Shown: piece by piece, positions 35,337 to 48,784 of the stretch
How the letters are laid out: each line of letters begins with the position of its first letter
Numbering within the stretch: position 1 is the stretch's first letter
Assembly: GCA_963969495.1 (NCBI GenBank)
Contig: OZ018323.1
Span: 67,026,460-67,090,459 of the forward strand
DNA: 64,000 nt
Direction of reading: 5' to 3'
Source of the DNA: Ceratothoa steindachneri
Taxonomy: Eukaryota > Arthropoda > Malacostraca > Isopoda > Cymothoidae
The notes under the pieces: generated by a model
The model's input: the letters and a program-made list of their open reading frames with translations, nothing else
What the model was told of the DNA's origin: nothing
Database searches by the model: none
Translations under genes and position numbers: made by a program

Positions 35337-38300
35337 GCCTGGAAGGCATATCCCTTCAATGGAATTGCCGTGGACTCCGGGCCAACTGGGAGGAGCTGCA
35401 GAGGCTCGTCTGGTCCCGTTCCCCGTTAGCTATTTTTCTGCAGGAGACCATGCTAGACGTGTGCCCCCTGTCCGCCCTCCCGGGGTATAAGGGTCTTGCG
35501 ACCCCACCACGACGGGACGGCCGGGCTGGGGGATGCGCGGTTTACACCCGGCACGATGTCTCCATTTTTCCTTTCTCTTTAAATACCTCATTTCAGGCAG
35601 TGGCTGTGCAGCTGCACCTGGATAGGAGGTATACTATCATTTCTGAGTACATTCCACCGTCAGCTGACTTCGACGCGGGGGACTTCCGCCGCGTCGTGGC
35701 ACGGTTGCCGAGGCCCTTTCTCTTGCTTGGAGATCTGAACGGCAGGCATCCTCTCTGGGGCGATTACTCGATAAATCCCAGGGGACAAGTCCTTGCCGAT
35801 CTGATCGAAGAGCTTGAGATGGGTGTCCTAAACGTGGATGAGTGTACGTATCACTGTCCGAGAACCGCTTCATTTTCTTGCCTTACCTATCTTTGTGCTC
35901 TTAGGATGCACAGCCTGATTTTGATTGGGGTGTGGTCGATGACCTCCATGGTAGTGATCACTTTCCCATTCAAATATAATTTTCAGGGCAACTGTCGCCT
36001 GAGAGCCCACCTCGGTGGTGCTTGGCACGGGCGCGGTGGCCTGCATTTCAGGAAATGACTGAATTCTCTATCTCAGTCGAGGAGTTTAGGTGGGTAAATG
36101 AGGCCGTTGAGTTCGTCTCCGGCAACCTCATCGCCGCGGGCCTGACTCCTATTCCTAGAACGTCTGGCCTTTTTGCACGCCGGCCACTCCCATGGTGGTC
36201 GGCCGAGTGTGAGGCGGCCCTCAAACAGAAGCGTTATGCCTACATGCGCTATAAGCGCCGCCCGCACGATTTCACTGTCGGTGAATTTCGTCGGGCTGGG
36301 GCTAGGTTCCGGTATATTTCGAAGCACGCTCGCCGCTCTTCTTGGCGGGCATACTTGTCTTCACTTAACGGGAAGACCCCTCTAGCAGAGGTGTGGAAGC
36401 GAGTCAAAAGGATTCGGCGCAAGTTCTCGCAGGACCCCCCTCCCTTTCTCCAGGAGAATGAGACCGCAATCTCGGACCCCGCGTCCGTGGCGGAATCCTT
36501 CGCGACCGCTTTTTCCGCATTCTCTAGCCGGGATGCTGCTCCGCCAGCATTCAATGCACGTCGTCAGGTCGCGGAAGGCCGCCGGCTGGACTTTACCTCC
36601 AGAGGCGTAGAACCCTTCAATGACAGGTTTACTGTGAGTGAGTTGCGCTCTGCTCTTGCTTCGTGCGCGGACACCGCCCATGGTCCGGACGATGTCCCAT
36701 ACGGTATGCTTCGACACCTGGGAGAGCGAGGCATGGCCTTTCTGTTAGATTTGTTCAACAGGATCTGGGTGGAGGGTCTTCTCCCAGATTCCTGGCGAAT
36801 CGTACTGTGCTCGCCTTTCGGAAGCCGGGGAGAGATCACTCTACTCCGACCGGTTTCCGCCCAATTTCTCTAACCTCTTGCGTGTGCAAGTTGATGGAGA
36901 TATTGGTAAATGTTAGATTAGCCTTTTTCCTGGACAGCGGAGGCCATCTGTCTTCTGCACAGTGCGCCTTCCGCAAGTTCCACTTCACGTCGGATGCTCC
37001 GCTCCGACTGGAAAATGCCGTCTGCGAGTCTTTCCTTCGTAGACAGCACTACGCTACAGTGTTTTTCGATCTGGAGAATGCCTATGATACCGCATGGCGA
37101 TACGGTATCATGGAGACTCTCCACACGATGGTGTCGAGGGGACGCCTCCCAATGTTTATCTTATTTTTTGCGAGATCGTCGATTCCGCGTACGGGTGGGG
37201 GGGAGCCCTCTCCGGCCTAAAGGAGCAGGAAGAGGATGCCCCGCAGGGAAGTGTCTTCAGTGTCACACTCTGCCCTGAGCATCAACGGCATCACCTGATG
37301 CTGCCGGAAGATGTTCTCGCTACGCTCTACGTGGACGACCTTTCGACCTCTCTTGGCGCTGCCCAGATGCCAACTCTCGAACTTCCACTCCAACGGGCAT
37401 TGAACCGCGTCTCTCGCTATGCCGAAGCGCACAGGCTTCGTTTTTCCTTGGCCAAGACTAAGGTGGTGCACTTCTGCCGCCATCCACGGCTCCACCCCGA
37501 CCCAGACTTGTCTTTTAATGGGGTACGCCTGGAAGTGTTCGAATCGCACCATTTCCTTGGTCTTGTATTTGACCAACGCCTCACCTGGGAGGCTAATATT
37601 CGCAGCCTTAGGATCTCTTATACCCGCGCCATGGATATTCTCCGTTCCGTGACGTTCAGCGCTTGGGGTGCTGATAGAGCTACTGCCTTACTTTTTTACC
37701 GATCCTTTGTTTGTTCGAAGCTCGACTACGGATGCGAGTTTCATGCATCCGCAGCCGAGCGTTTATTGCGGAAGGTGGATTCGATCCATCACACAGGCCT
37801 TCGCCTTGCGACAAGTGCCTTACGCAGTTCCCCCATTGAGAGCCTGTTGGTCGATGCTGGGGAGATGCCACTCGGTCTACGCCGCGTGCAGTGCATTAAT
37901 CGCCTGTACGCGCGAGCCCGGCGCCTCCCTCAGTCGCCAACAGCTCTCACTGCATCCGCAGCTGATCTCGACGGTGTCTATGCCGCCGAGACACACCAGT
38001 CATACCCTAAGCCCTTTGTTTTAGGGCCAGGAAACTCCTTCGAGAGCTAGGTATAGCTCTCGGGCCTGGGGCGCCCCTGGTTCTGCCTAGGACGCCACCC
38101 TGGAGGGTACCACATTTGGCTATTTGTCGCCACGCCTCTGCTCCCAAAGCTTGTACGGCGCCGGGAGTATTGCGTTCGACCTTTTTGGAGCACACCTCGT
38201 GTCACGCTGGAACCGTGCCAGTGTATACGGATGGCTCCAAGTCCGAAGAGGGGGTCGGCTTCCACGCCGTATCCCCTCTGTTTGAAGTCAGCGGGTCTCT

Positions 38301-38982
38301 GCCAGGCGCTGGGTCTGTCTTCACGGCCGAGCTGGAGGCAATACACCACTCGGTACGGGAGATTACGCGACGTGCCCGGTTCGGAGACCGGATTGTGATC
38401 TATAGCGACTCACAAAGCGCCCTGAGTGCTCTCGGGGCATTGGAATCTCCGCATCCCCTGGTTCGCGATATCCGTGACGCCACGGTTTTGGCGAGTCGGG
38501 CGGATGTTGAGATTATCTTCTGCTGGGTTCCTGGACATTTATGAATTACGGGGAATGAGGGCGCCAAAGAGTCCGCGAGGACTCTGCGACCGGACCAGCG
38601 TTTCGCTCTTCCTCACACCGACTACATGGCAGGAATACGGGCAGCTCTTTGGACTGCTTTGCAAAGAAGATGTGAGACGGTCGAAGGGAACTTAAAGTTG
38701 CGTGCCATTGCCCCGCGACTGTTCCCATGGACCTATCCCCCAATGCCGCGACGGCTTCAGGTCGCTTTCTGTCGTCTCCGAATCGGACACACTCGTGTGA
38801 CGCGTCGCTATTTGATGGAGCGCTCGCCTGTGCCCTGTTGTGATGACAGCGTCGTCCCCCAGACTGTTCGGCACATTTTTGTTGAATATCCCCGTATGGA
38901 TGATCTTCGCGCACGTTACCTCTCTCGGTACCCTCACGCGCTGGGTCGCTACCGCTTGTTCATTGTTCTCGGGACGTCTTAG
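35337..38982 (+). pseudogene. LINE I-5 ORF2 (APE, RT, RNase H), best copy
   Basis: APE begins at GLEGISLQWNCRG (35337) with LQETMLD, YIPPSADFDAGDFRRVVARL, FLLLGDLNGRHPLWGDYSIN (35717-35776). A long frame at 36022-36830 covers the linker into RT (APPAFNARRQVAEGRRLDFT, GPDDVPYGMLRHLGERGMAF). RT motifs follow in shifted frames: FRKPGRDHSTPTGFRPISLT, FFDLENAYDTAWRYG (near 37062), TLYVDDLSTSLG (near 37325), FLGLVFDQRLTWEANIRSLR. RNase H at 38219-38545 reads VYTDGSKSEEGVGFHAVSPL, AIHHSVREITRRARFGD, IYSDSQSALSAL and FCWVPGH. The C-terminal Cys/His motif is CCDDSVVPQTVRHIFVEYP. Active-site YVDD is intact, but at least five frameshifts or stops make it a pseudogene. Confidence 0.8.
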
Positions 38983-39290
38983 TGCACACAGACTTGTGAA
39001 CTATACGACTTTTTAGATCCTCCTCCATTTAATTTGAATTTTTTTTTTGTAGGTCGCATGTTCCTGTGCCGGGAGGGGGGGGGGGAGACGGGCCTATCCA
39101 CGACTCCGGAGCGCGCTTCCTTGCCATTTCGCCTTGTTTTCTTGTTTCTATTTTTTTAAATAATGTCCTTTTAATCTTGTTTATTGCTATGTACATATTA
39201 TTTGTTTTTTAATATAGCCTAGTAGTGGGCTGTGGTTTGTACGGCAACTTATGCCCAAGTAGGCTCTGGCCAGACGGGCTAAAAAAACAA

Positions 39291-39744
39291 ACTAGCCCCT
39301 AATTCTGCGACGGTTTCTGGTCCCGTTCTGTCGTCTTCCAGTTTGGCACGCTCGCGTGGCCCACCGCTATTTGATAGGGCGCTCGCCTGCATTTTATTGC
39401 GACGACTGCGTTTTTTTCCCACCCTGTTCGTCATATTATTGTTGAATGTCCCAGTCTGGGTGATCCTCACGTACGTTACCTCTCCCGGTATCGGTTGAGC
39501 ACGGTCGCTACCGCTTGTACTCGGGACGAGTTTGTGTACACCGTCTTGTGTACTATTTGATTGTTTTAGGTCGCGTTTTCCTGAGCCGGCGGGTGGCGGG
39601 CGTCCTCCGATGCCTGAGCGTGCTTCCTTTTTTTTTAGGGGGGGGGGGGCAATTTTATAATAGCCTAGTATTAGACTAGTATTTTAATGTCCTTTGAAGA
39701 CTAGACTAGTATTTTATGCCTTCGAAGGCTGTCGCCAGATAGGC
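39291..39744 (+). mobile_element. I-clade LINE fragment I-6, 3' end only
   Basis: It begins in the C-terminal ORF2 region (cctaattctgcgacggtttc, corresponding to 38738 in I-5), directly after the I-5 tail. It runs to the terminus GTCGCCAGATAGGC near 39731-39744. The 3' UTR contains a partial tandem duplication (agactagtatttta occurs twice, about 39 bp apart, 39672 and 39711). It may be the 3' remainder of the element into which I-5 inserted, with the middle lost. Confidence 0.72.
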
Positions 39745-40299
39745 ACAAAAATGATTATTTGCGGTTGTTTTTTGTATTTTTACCACACCGGAAGTGGCGT
39801 CTCGAGTGAAATGTCCTTTAGTGTCCATGTGATAAATACCCCTTTCCACCAGTTTTGTGCGCGCCGATCTAGTGGCGCCATTACATATTTACTTAAAATT
39901 AATTCAGCCAGTGACATTATACGCAACTCTCAGTGGGGCCACGACTAGAATGAACTCTTCTGGTCGACTGACTGTTCGCCACAATGTAATAGTGACATAA
40001 AAAAAATGTGGGTGGCATCCCGGGAATGAAACCTCATGGTCATTTCTTCGAATGTTTAACCCATGGCAAGCCTCTTTTGTCCCCTGGAGTCTCATTGCTC
40101 CTTTTCGTATTCTCGACCTTTCTATCCCCGTTTCTGTTGTGCGGGTGCGAACAGTTCCCAAGGAGTTCGAAACTGATTCCCGAGTTCATGCATGCAAAGT
40201 TTTAGGGAGGTAGCTTTAGTAGTTTCCCATCTCCATTTATCGCCCTCTTCTCCCTGGATTAAGGCAATTTCACTGTGTGTCTCCTTCCGTTGTCCACAG
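39745..40299. other. Intronic DNA upstream of the dynamin exon
   Basis: No repeat or frame recognised. A pyrimidine-rich tract leads into the acceptor at 40298-40299. Confidence 0.5.
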
Positions 40300-40449
40300 A
40301 GTATGGAGAATTTTTGCACAAGAAGGGCGAGAAATTCGTTAACTTCGAAGAGATTCGCAAAGAGATCGAGGTGGACACGGATCGCATCACGGGCCTCAAT
40401 AAAGGCATCTCGCCGCTTCCCATCAACCTTCGCGTGTATTCCCCGAATG
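40300..40449 (+). CDS. Dynamin coding exon, G domain between switch I and G3
   Basis: This 150 bp exon encodes about 50 residues, from [13 protein letters not shown] to INLRVYSPN, matching conventional dynamins between the switch I region and the G3 motif. The acceptor is a pyrimidine-rich tract ending in ccacag before 40300. The donor is gtaaga from 40450. The exon contributes two bases to its first codon (xAG, expected GAG) and leaves one G at its end, which pairs with the TG or TT that opens either downstream alternative exon to make Val. There is no in-frame stop. Strong conservation against the decayed flanking DNA shows it is a live exon. The preceding exon must end with one leftover base and was not found in 1-40299. 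Confidence 0.93.
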
Positions 40450-41320
40450 GTAAGACTCGTTTATCATGTTCTCGGGCAATGAGTGCCTGTTAGCGTTCAC
40501 ACTGGGCGCTTGACGCGCGCATCTCACGACCCCTCGGTTTGGTGGGGAATGGGTAGGAAGTAGGTTAAGCTAAGCTAATTTGATTTCATGGGTGATGGGG
40601 ATTTGATCTACTCATCCCCATGGATTATTTATCAGGAATTAAGAAATCTATTTTTAGGGCAGCCTACCCCCTCTACCCCTATCCCCCCTTTGCCGACTGA
40701 AAACTCCACTTCTGTTACAAGTTTAGCCTCATCTGGTGGGATAAGCCGCCTGATTGGGTCCCACTTGATGTCGGCTCCACGTCGGCTGCCATATGTTCTA
40801 AATACCCGAGGTTCGGAACCCAAATTAATCAGTGTAGTTGCCCACTGAGAAATAAAAGGACTCAACAACTATTACAGATCGGTGTTAAAAAGATCTACCA
40901 TTTTATTTGTCCTTGGTCTCCCGGGAAACGGTCTGTCCTCTTATAAGACTAAAAGGATTTTACTGATAGCAGACCTCGCGCTCGATTAAGTATACTTTTT
41001 AGATTCCCCTTATCCTAACTTCATATTTATTAAATGGTAGGCAAAGGGCATCACTTTCAACCTTTAATCGTCCTGAAGTGCTTGTTTTTTTTTATTGAAC
41101 ATTAAGTCGGACTTGTTGCTGGCATGTCTGCATGTGTGGGCATCAATTGAGGAAGTTGGGCTATGAATACGCGCAATTTGGTTTTAGAGTGGATAAGTGA
41201 GAGAGTCTCCTCAAAGGCGTCTATTTCATTGTTTTCACCCCATATAGGATAGGTTGTGGGATTGCGGAACCAAGTCAGGTTTGGCTAACATCGAGAGAAT
41301 GGAAAGCAGGTGACATAATG

Positions 41321-41640
41321 AACATAAGAACATAAGAAAAGAAGGAGACTGCAAAAGACCATTCATGGCCTACACTTGGCAGCTAATGGCATGGGTTCCC
41401 ATTGCGGATGGAGTGGGGGAAACCAAGGGGGGGTCCTTATAAAATAAAGACATCCGATTGATCCAGTAATATTGGCAAGAACTGCGACCGTACGTCTCTT
41501 AAATATGAATTCCAGGAACAAGCATAAAAAAGTAAAGCTTAACGTTTGCTCCTCACGACGCCTTGAGGTTTGTGGGATCAATCCTTGCCATTGGGAATCC
41601 TTTTTCAAGTCTACTGGTCACTTCCGTCCTTTACCATCGG
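41321..41640 (-). mobile_element. CR1-like LINE 3' UTR and tail, reverse strand
   Basis: Read in reverse, the stretch ends in cttatgttcttatgttc, a repeated octamer tail common in arthropod CR1/L2-like LINEs. It is preceded by ccatgccattagctgccaag and, farther back, a decayed 3' UTR. No coding region remains. It is a different family from the I copies and lies antisense to dynamin. Confidence 0.5.
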
Positions 41641-44600
41641 GGGTATTTGGTGTGAGAGTCCCACCCCTACAGGGGGAAATCCCGTTTCACCCGGGCGCTT
41701 TATTTTTCCCACTCCGGGACATTCCAGGAACGATTTTTTTTAAAAGCATCCGATCCCCAGCAACGATTCATGCGAGGAGAGGGGGGGTAGGGGTCTGCCC
41801 TCTACGTGCTCGGGATTAGACCCGCGGTTGACTCCTGGGTCCCAACGCGTGCACGCGCTCCCACTGGAGATGCGCGTACGGAAACGAAGGCATAAGCGCG
41901 CGGTCATCATAATAAAGGAGATGAAGGAGACGGTGGGCATAGGCGAGAAGTCCAAGGAACTGAAACGAGATAAAGGATGGGAGGACCACAAAATATACAT
42001 CGTGGATTGCGAATGAGGAGGTCGAATATTGTGCAAGAGCTACGAGGATGTCCGCGCAAAATGTCTTCTTAAGATTTGGCCATTGCGAAGGAATAAGGAA
42101 ACGGCGTCGTAATTGGAGTGATTTGTTGAAGGATGAGATTTGAACATGCAATCCGTTCTCATCCTGAGTCATTTCTTACGCAAAGGAGGTAGGAGGGAGA
42201 TTGAAATATAAAACCTCTAAGCATAAATAGTTAAAAAAAAGGATATGATACGTGATTGGCTGAGAAAATGTGAGTTCATCAAGTATTTAAAGCTGACACA
42301 AATACGTGAACATTGAGCAAATAGTAATGGTATTAGAAAACTACTCAGGTTCTGGTGTGGTGGCTCAAATAAATCCAACTTCGGAGTAATCTGCTGAACT
42401 AGAAGATTGCAAAGTTGGTTTCATGGTTGGAAAATCTTGTTGATCTTAAAAAATCCCTAATTTCAACTCGTAAGCCGTATCTATTTACGGCGGCTGTTTT
42501 GTTATTCATGAATGGTTGGAAACAGAAAGTTTTCATTGCATTAGTTGGTTAGCAGGAGATTCCTTCCCCACTTCTCTATTTTTATGCGTAAATGTTTTTC
42601 CTCATTAGAGCGCTCGTCTCTCTCCGTCGTCTGACTCCAGGTTTTCCACAAATTTCTCTCGAATCGATCCTACTCAGTCGACGAGGGACGAGTGAATGGG
42701 ACGCGTACCTCTGTGCCTTTTCGGTCGATCGTGCAAGCGTCCCTCCCCCAAGCACTCCCCCTTTTCTTCTGGGTGACCTTGAGAGTCTCTCCCGGCCGCT
42801 GTTTATCCCTCGCAAAGCGGGCCTCCCCTCCCCCGCCTGAGAATAAGCAACTGCTGCATGTTGACGCCCGTTATGAATAGAGATCGACGATATGCGTTGA
42901 ATGACGGTTGGAGGCTGTGTTGTTGCATCGTAGTCCCTGGTGACGAGGTAATGAGCACCGGTGGCGAGAAGATGGATGGATGGAGAGGGTAAATGGTGGT
43001 ACGCCGAAGGCAACGAAAGAGATTCCTGATATGGTACGAGGCGACGCGTTCTAGGACCGAGGGGATATGAGAATACGACAGAAGACTACTAAAACTTTGG
43101 GCGGAGACGTGCGGGGCTTCGATTCGCCCTTCAAACGGTTGGAAGTTGGAGGAATTTGGCTCTAGCCTGACGGTAACGTGCGCACAAAGGTGAGCGGCTC
43201 AAGGGTTTCTCCTCTGATTGGAAAGGGTATCTGAGCCCTGAATATAGTCCCGGGACACTCAGCCTTGTGAATTTGTTTTTGTTCTTGAAGGTTAGTTTCT
43301 CAGCCGTCTCTCCCAATCGATGTAGGTTCGTACATTTTCGTTGCTTTGCTCCTCCGAACGTCCTCGTGGAAGTCTATATTACACCGCCTCTGCCTCAATG
43401 AAATTCCCTCGTTTTTTGCACTATTCTAATTATAAATCACTGATGTCCATCCCAGTTTCGCCGCGAACCCACTCTGATGGGCCTGCTCTGCCCTAAGTGG
43501 GTTTACCCCCCCCCCCCGCATTGTTTGTATATGACGACGTAGTCTTGGGGGGGGGTTGTTTGAATGGTTGGGATACTGATCAGGTCTCGAGATCCCGCAA
43601 AGGGTAATGTAATGTTTGTGTTCCTTTTTTTTCTCCAAGAGACGGGGTTTTGGTGTTAGTCTCCTATTTTATGCACGTTTTACTCATGGAAGATGGTACG
43701 CGATTTTGTACTTCCGTGCATTATCACTTCTCACATTTCACCACTTTCTTCAATCTTTCACAAACTTTCTGAAGATGCCTACGTTAGGGGTTTTTTCACG
43801 TGTAACACGTCGGATGTAAGTCGATTCTATCTGCCTTGGTGTTCTTTCAGTGGCTTATGCCCTCGGAGTCACTTACCAGATGGGTGCTATAAAAAAAAGC
43901 CCGAACATTTTAAAAAGCGAGTTCGGTGACAACACTATTGAGAAGGGTTCTTTGAAGATAATGGTACCGGTGTGAAAAGTATGACCCTCTCCAACGTCCC
44001 TCCCTAAGTAAATTTTTCCTACCCATAGCGCTTTCTTTGTATTGTGTATGAATTCCTTTTGGGAAGTTTGTCGAGTTGAATAAAATCTGGAAGAGTCAAA
44101 CATCCCCGAATTGACGTGATGATAAAGGATGGCGGGGGGGGGGGCTATTCGCTAGGAAGGTTTACCTCCAATGAACGAGGGATTTTTTCCTTAATAAAAG
44201 CTGTCGTCAGTGAAGGCAATAGTGAGGGACACCTGCGAGCCGAGGATGTTATCCTTGAAGGGGTATAGATGTGTTGTTCTCTGCCCCAAAACGTTGGAGT
44301 GTTTTTTTTTTTAACCTGCTCGCTTTGTTTATTGGCGACATTCGCTGGATCCAATGATTATATTTGGTGGAATTAATGGCGGTTAGTACGCGTCTTCCTC
44401 CTCTCAAGCGTGCCTGGTATGTCTACTCTGTGACCATACTACAAATGTACTTGCCACGTTTTTTAGTTCCCCTAATTTCACCAGTTTCTCTAAATCTTCG
44501 ATAAAGAGTTTAAGGTCGTGTTTGTGAAGGGCTATGCGAACTTGGTGGAGGTTCACCCCCCCCCCCTACCGCGCCCCCAATAATTACTGTCTAGTCGCTT

Positions 44601-45472
44601 TTTCCTTGCGTCCCTCTTCATCAGTCATCCCTCAGTTCTCAATTGTCTCTCCTCGGTATTCTCTCAATTAACCTCGTTGGTCACCCATTTCCTCCCTTCC
44701 AATTAAAAGAGGCTCGTTGGCGCCTGCGCGTTTAGAGAGCTCTCCCCCGTGGGTGGGTGAGGGTAGAGTTGGGTTAATTGGGGTGGGTCGAAGGCCCCAC
44801 GGGAAAGCGAGTGAATCGGGACTGCGTGTTAAGGAAGCGATTGGGTGAAGAAACCCCACGTTGGGTGGGGCGGGGTCTGTTAACTGCTATACATCCGTGT
44901 GTAGTTCATCACATTTCGTCCGTGCATTTCCATGTCCCATGCCTCCACTTACTCTGTGCTTTCGACAGGAGAAAAGGGCGAAAAATACCTTCGGGGCGGT
45001 TTCATTCCTGCCGCCAAAACGTCGGAATCCTCAAAATGAACTGTCAGCTTCATCGTTTCCTTCGGTCGTCTGACGGGAGCCCATTTTTCGTTTGTCTGAT
45101 GGGGGGGGGGGGGATATAAATGGAAACTTGTATTTCGTGACCGGTTTTCCTATCTTGGCACGTGCTCTCTCCCATTCCCTGTGGGAAAGCCGACGGGTTT
45201 CCTTCGTCCCTTCTCGGCTGACTTTGCCACCGTAGGATGTGCACCGTATGTACATAGAATACTGCCGCTATGGAACGCCATTTCAGTATGGGGAAATTGA
45301 TCTGGGGCTTTCTGTGTTTGAGTGGTGGGGGCTGAGGGACGGGGTGACTTTGAATCGCGCGCCTCGTCCTTCCTGTTTGGCACCAGGGAGACGAGGCGTG
45401 TAATATATGAGAGGGGATCGTCAAGTTGCGAGGTGTTGTTTGAATCGAGTTGTCCCCGGGTGTTTTAAATGC

Positions 45473-45474
<2 letters not shown>
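41641..45474. other. Intron DNA with no recognised element
   Basis: About 3.8 kb of intron with no credible frame, no dynamin-like exon and no recognised transposon. It holds C and G runs near 43506-43519, 43546-43556, 44135-44144 and 44558-44567. Short frames up to about 140 codons look like chance: no family motif was seen and they overlap on both strands. Confidence 0.5.

Positions 45475-45530
<56 letters not shown>
45475..45530. repeat. (TA)n microsatellite
   Basis: A pure TA tract of about 56 bp that ends exactly where the MITE begins (agggtgat at 45531). Confidence 0.95.
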
Positions 45531-45535
<5 letters not shown>

Positions 45536-45754
45536 GATAAAAAATTCACTGTGCACAGAAACACTTTTTAATATTTAAAAAAAACGGAGAATATTATGAA
45601 TATGAATAAAGTTTATAAACAATGTTTAAAGTGACCCCTCATTATAAATACAGGCTTGGATCCTTTTTATTTTATTTCTAAAAACCGCCATAAGGACAAA
45701 GTAAAATCTGAAATAAAAAAAATTAAAAGTACACAGTGACTTTTTGATCATCCT
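45531..45754. mobile_element. Mariner-like MITE, 224 bp
   Basis: The left end AGGGTGATAAAAAATTCACT and the reverse complement of the right end (AGGATGATCAAAAAGTCACT) form imperfect inverted repeats of about 26 bp. TA-rich flanks on both sides fit TA-target insertion. The interior is non-coding. It lies between the TA tract and a 5'-truncated Tc1 element. Confidence 0.75.
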
Positions 45755-45760
45755 GTATAT

Positions 45761-47140
<1,380 letters not shown>

Positions 47141-47345
47141 GTTAATTAGTTTAGGCTAGGCTATTTAAATATCCTCGCCTATCGCGATTTTTAAGCGTTT
47201 TGTATTTTGTTAATTAGTTTAGGGTCGGTAGGGTTATTTATATCTCGTTTATCGTTAGTTTTAAATGTGTATTTTAATGTTAATTAGGTTATTTAAATTT
47301 CCTCGCCTATGTTATTTGTAGACGTTTATATTTCATGTTTAGTCT
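47141..47345. repeat. Three degenerate ~69 bp tandem repeats
   Basis: The phrase gttaattag recurs at 47141, 47209 and 47279, each followed by a T/A-rich stretch, cctcgcctat or a variant, then a gttttgtattt-like end. Spacing is 68 and 70 bp. The copies are clearly diverged. Function unknown. Confidence 0.6.
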
Positions 47346-47716
47346 TGGATTAGGTTATCTTTAGGTATCGAACCATAGTATTCAACTACCTACCTAATTG
47401 TTAAATATAAATACCTAAAATTTCACTAAAAGACGAGACCCTTAAGCCAACTGATTCCGGCCTTCTCCTTAAGGTCGAGCGGCCTTTTATGTGGCCCTTT
47501 CGGCGCCGTCCCCTCTCTTCCACTCTGGTATTGATTCTCTGTGTATGGCTTATCTTCGCCATACACATGGTCGGTCGGATGGGTGTATTGATGAGCGATA
47601 TGGTGGGGGGGGGGCAGGAAGATCTGTCTTATGTGCGCTGGTCAATGATTAGGGGTGTTATCTCTGTAGCCTCCTCGTTGAGGCTATCTGCCCTATGATT
47701 TCTGATGGAAATAATA

Positions 47717-47718
<2 letters not shown>

Positions 47719-47794
<76 letters not shown>
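47719..47794. repeat. (TA)n microsatellite at the Penelope-like element 3' end
   Basis: A TA tract of about 75 bp. It directly follows, in the reverse direction, the 3' end of the Penelope-like element. Confidence 0.95.
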
Positions 47795-47798
<4 letters not shown>

Positions 47799-48720
47799 AA
47801 GAAGAACAAAACGAAGAAGGCGGGTCCTATCTTTATTCTCTCAGTTTCGGCTTATTTCTAAACCCATCTTCAAGAGCTATAAAACAAATTTGAAATCCAA
47901 AGTTAAATCTATACTACAACACATTACACTATAAATAAAAAGTGACGCAAACGACGGTAAAATACTAAAATGAACATTGTTAATGAAAACCAAATGAACC
48001 CCCAAAACCAGTGAGGTTATTTATTAACAGTAGAAAATATTCGAAACAAAATATATTAATCAAATGCAAACAAAATAAGCGTAACGGTACAAAACTTAAG
48101 AATAAAATGGGGGGGGGGCGATCAGAGTTGAAAAAATATACAATATATTAAAACTAAATAAAGAAACAGAACATTACCATTACCTTACATGCTCGAATAA
48201 CAATGAGAAGTGAAAATTGGCAGAAAATTTAAGATGAATTACAGTTCGGTTGGTTGTTAAGTTATAAATAACGGAACGGATGACGTCATTATTTAAATTT
48301 GGGTGGTTGTATTTAATTCACAGAAGTTCTTTAATGCGGAGAGTGGATGTAGAGTTAGCAAATTTTAATACAGAAAATTCATTTAAGGATACGTTTGTCT
48401 TACAATCTATTGCATGTTTTCTGATGGGGGAATACTCTTTATTGCTTAACGTTTTACCGGTTCTATAGCTTAAACCCATGTGAGAACAGTATCTTGTCTG
48501 GAGAGAACGCACCGTGCTTCCTATATAGGTCCCCTGCTTACAGCTGGGGCAAGTAAATTTATATCCTATGCACGAACTCAACTGCGTGGGAATGCTATCC
48601 TTTACTCTAAAAATAAATTGCCAATATTTATGTTGTTAATGAATATGTTTAAAATTTATTTGACAGTAAAATTTCCTTAAAATGGTAGATAGGCGTTTCC
48701 GGAGTAGGTCGTTAAAAGTT
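47795..48720 (-). mobile_element. Penelope-like element, 5'-truncated, GIY-YIG end
   Basis: On the reverse strand the fragment starts near 48720 with a broken RT/linker part (AYLPF, ILNIFINNINIGNLF), then the endonuclease domain and a 3' UTR. The 3' UTR includes gctcttgaagatgggtttag and agccgaaactgagag, a phrase pattern usual near Penelope 3' ends. It runs into a TA tract. The RT core is absent. Confidence 0.8.
48318..48581 (-). pseudogene. Penelope-like GIY-YIG endonuclease domain
   Basis: An 87-residue frame reads YKFTCPSCKQGTYIGSTVRS, LQTRYCSHMGLSYRTGKTLS, YSPIRKHAIDC and LRIKELL. CPxC, then a YIG-type TYIGST, and the following H/C positions match the CCHH Penelope-specific GIY-YIG domain, which nicks DNA for target-primed integration. 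The catalytic Arg and His region is visible. The upstream RT is frameshifted, so this is a remnant. Confidence 0.85.
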
Positions 48721-48784
48721 GTGATGTCTGGCAACATGAAGAACCTAATTTCCTTGTGAACATTAAAAGAAGTAGAGAGGTTAT

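Larger units (their letters stand above)
31776..39290 (+). mobile_element. I-clade LINE copy I-5, best-preserved ORF2, CR1 inserted
   Basis: The 5' end (cgtaagggcacggcgattag) lies at about 31780, followed by the 5' UTR. Near 32384-33278 a CR1-like LINE fragment interrupts ORF1. ORF1 remnants continue to TAG 35334-35336, and ORF2 runs 35337-38982. The 3' UTR ends with AGCCTA-GTAG-TGGGCT (39216-39231; the G keeps a G-U pair) and CAGACGGGCT at about 39280, then an A-rich tail. ORF2 is more open than in any other copy but still has frameshifts. Confidence 0.85.

Noticed and set aside
1..40299. Possible N-terminal dynamin exon (P-loop GQSAGKSS, switch I) upstream of 40300
   Set aside because: I looked for the motif in the non-LINE stretches and found none. 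It is probably outside the window, so it is not reported.
42582..43013. Reverse frame of 143 codons and its + strand partner at 42592-42880 in the intron
   Set aside because: No recognisable motif, low-complexity parts, and overlapping frames on both strands. No splice or start evidence.
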